Shown in pieces: positions 62,513-64,000 of a DNA stretch of 64,000 nt (the stretch's first letter is position 1; each line of letters opens with the position of its first letter). The position numbers were made by a program, and so were the translations under genes. The notes beneath the pieces are model-generated. The model saw nothing but the letters and a program-made list of their open reading frames with translations, had not been told where the DNA came from and ran no database searches. Origin of the DNA: M3007 sp964621185 (lineage in GTDB: Bacteria; Bacteroidota; Bacteroidia; Chitinophagales; Saprospiraceae); contig CAZULM010000011.1 of NCBI GenBank assembly GCA_964621185.1, positions 1 through 64,000 of the forward strand, read 5' to 3'.

Positions 62513-63232
62513 TTATGCATTATCTTTCTCCTCCCCCTTCAAGCTCTTGCGCTCTTCAAGGCCTTCCTGAATGGCTTGCATCAGGTAGTTGGAAATGTAG
62601 GCGATCGCTTTGGAAGCGTCGTCGTTGCAAGGGATCGGGAAATCGACCAGCGTCGGATCGGAGTTGGTATCAACCATGCCGAACGTTTTGATGCCCAGCT
62701 TTTTAGCTTCAGCCAATGCCAGGTGCTCATGGTGGATGTCCACGATGAAGATGGCGGAAGGCAGGCGGTTGAGCTGTTCGATACCACCGAGGTGCTTCGA
62801 CATTTTGATGTGCTCGCGGCCCAAGGTGAGGCGTTCTTTTTTGGTGATGCTGGTGAGGGTGGTGTCAGCGAGCATGCGCTCGATGTTCTGCATTTTCTTC
62901 ACCGATTTGCGGATGGTTGCAAAATTGGTCATCATGCCGCCCAGCCAACGCTCCGTTACGAAGGGCATACCGACGTTTTCAGCGGCTTTTTTCACGATGT
63001 CGCGGGCCTGTTTTTTGGTAGCGACAAACATGATCTTTTTACCGCCTTTCGCGAGGGTCTTCATGGCCAGGGCAGAGCGCTCCAGGCATTCAGCCGTGCG
63101 GTTCAGGTCGATGATGTGGATGCCCTTGTGCTCCATAAAGATATACGGAGTCATTTTGGGGTTCCATTTTTTCCGCAAGTGGCCAAAGTGGCAACCTGCA
63201 TCAAGCAATTCTTTATATGTAGGCTTTTGCAT
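62513..63232 (-). CDS. rpsB: 30S ribosomal protein S2
   Basis: A 239-aa S2 protein. The N-terminus KELLDAGCHFGHLRKKWNPK and the motifs IHIIDLNRTAECL, FVTERWLGGMMTNF and NDDASKAIAYISNYL are diagnostic. Binds the 16S rRNA head-body junction. It is 12 bp from the rpsI stop and is followed by tsf, a nearly universal pairing. Confidence 0.97.
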   Translation of the reverse strand: MQKPTYKELLDAGCHFGHLRKKWNPKMTPYIFMEHKGIHIIDLNRTAECLERSALAMKTLAKGGKKIMFVATKKQARDIVKKAAENVGMPFVTERWLGGMMTNFATIRKSVKKMQNIERMLADTTLTSITKKERLTLGREHIKMSKHLGGIEQLNRLPSAIFIVDIHHEHLALAEAKKLGIKTFGMVDTNSDPTLVDFPIPCNDDASKAIAYISNYLMQAIQEGLEERKSLKGEEKDNA

Positions 63233-63244
63233 TGTTACGAACTT

Positions 63245-63631
63245 TTAGCGTTTAGAGAACTGGAAGCGTTTGCGCGCCTTCGGGCGACCGTATTTCTTGC
63301 GCTCGACGGCGCGGCTGTCGCGGGTAAGGAACTTCTTGTCCTTCAGCGGCTTTTTGTACTCCTCGTTGAGCTTCACGAGCGCGCGGCTCAGGCCCATACG
63401 GACTGCCTCTGACTGGCCTTTGAAACCTCCGCCACGCACCGTGACTTTCAGGTCGTAAACGCTTTCGACACCCACTACGCCGAACGGGTCGGTCACATTG
63501 TGCTGCACGTGGACCTGGGGGAAGTATTCGCGGTAGTCTTTACCGTTGACGGTAATCTTGCCTTCCCCTTTCATCAGATAAACCCGGGCAACTGCGGTTT
63601 TGCGCCGCCCGATGGCATTTATCATTTCCAT
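63245..63631 (-). CDS. rpsI: 30S ribosomal protein S9
   Basis: A 128-aa S9 protein. INAIGRRKTAVARVYL at the start, GGGFKGQSEAVRMGLSRAL in the centre and the basic C-terminus RRKKYGRPKARKRFQFSKR-type tail, which reaches the P-site tRNA, are all present. Separated from rplM by 18 bp, as is usual for the L13-S9 pair. Confidence 0.97.
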   Translation of the reverse strand: MEMINAIGRRKTAVARVYLMKGEGKITVNGKDYREYFPQVHVQHNVTDPFGVVGVESVYDLKVTVRGGGFKGQSEAVRMGLSRALVKLNEEYKKPLKDKKFLTRDSRAVERKKYGRPKARKRFQFSKR

Positions 63632-63649
63632 ATTTCTGTCTTAAAATTG

Positions 63650-64000
63650 TTATTTGAATTTGATGGTTTCGGGCTTCTGTGCCTGGTGCGGGTGATCGGA
63701 GCCCGTATAAACGAACAACTTCTTCGCCATGGCCTTGCCCAGCTTCGTTTTTGGCAACATGCCCTTGATGGCGCGCTCGATGATGCGCTCCGGGTGCTTT
63801 TCCAGCATGACCTCTGCGGTCACCACTTTCAAGCCACCGGGGTGGAGGGAGTAGTCGCGGTATTCTTTCTGGGCCCATTTTTTGCCGGTAAAGCGCACTT
63901 TGTCGGCATTGATCACGATAACATAGTCGCCTGTGTCGTCGTGTGGGGTGTAGCTCGGCTTGTTTTTGCCGCGCAGGATGCTGGCGATCTCGGCGCAAAG
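63650..64000 (-). CDS. rplM: 50S ribosomal protein L13 (5' end cut by the window)
   Basis: The last ~116 residues of L13 are present. Reading in from the window edge one sees CAEIASILRGKNKPSYTPH, then DTGDYVIVINADKVRFTGKK, AQKEYRDYSLHPGG and PERIIERAIKGMLPK. The start codon lies outside the window beyond position 64000. L13 is an early assembly protein of the large subunit; the gene leads the rpsI-rpsB-tsf series. Confidence 0.96.
   Translation of the reverse strand, partial: LCAEIASILRGKNKPSYTPHDDTGDYVIVINADKVRFTGKKWAQKEYRDYSLHPGGLKVVTAEVMLEKHPERIIERAIKGMLPKTKLGKAMAKKLFVYTGSDHPHQAQKPETIKFK

Overview
The window looks like a chromosome segment of a gliding, Saprospira-type member of the Bacteroidota. 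Seven very large or modular secreted proteins carry C-terminal type IX secretion (T9SS) sorting domains, both type A (Y/F-P-N-P) and type B (FTPNGDG). The ribosomal order rplM-rpsI-rpsB-tsf fits this phylum, and several predicted promoters have a TAnnTTTG-like -7 box. No rRNA, tRNA or CRISPR array was seen.

Layout. 1-6.5 kb: a 1,990-aa type B T9SS surface protein and a small unknown. 6.5-8.9 kb: a minus-strand operon of rhodanese, TsdA-like dihaem cytochrome c and a sterol-desaturase-type hydroxylase. 9.6-13.6 kb: an unknown protein, a triple-PDZ T9SS protein and an OmpR-type response regulator. 13.7-19.4 kb: a LytS-type sensor kinase with a beta-propeller, a small protein made of two effector-associated domains (EAD11), a lipoprotein with two Cys-rich repeats and a DUF protein. 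19.4-44.2 kb: four giant secreted proteins on the minus strand (17 tandem Asn-Asp-Cys repeats; a lipase-like alpha/beta hydrolase; two paralogous cysteine-rich adhesin-like proteins). 44.4-50.6 kb: an arylsulfotransferase-like T9SS protein and a CotH-kinase T9SS protein. 50.6-60.5 kb: a more AT-rich accessory island with MntA/HepT, VapBC-like, a Septu-like PtuA/PtuB pair, a broken DUF433/DUF5615 pair, a lipoprotein and a sulfatase. 60.5-61.3 kb: two small lipoproteins, one with a YHS/TRASH-like metal-binding domain. 61.5-64 kb: tsf, rpsB, rpsI and a truncated rplM.

The most interesting observation is a shared promoter module. Five minus-strand promoters (17.6, 28.3, 31.5, 36.9 and 44.3 kb) carry the same array of three direct repeats of about 12 bp (ATGATATTTGGC-like) phased at exactly 21 bp. 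In each case a TA-box follows 27-30 nt beyond a conserved GTCATTTG. They precede the EAD11 protein and the four giant secreted proteins. The 21-bp period is typical of LytTR-type regulators, and a LytS-type kinase lies in the window, so this may be a surface-protein regulon. Second, the toxin-antitoxin and defence cassettes in the island are separated by four fragments of one degenerate repeat, suggesting cassette assembly by recombination or insertion.
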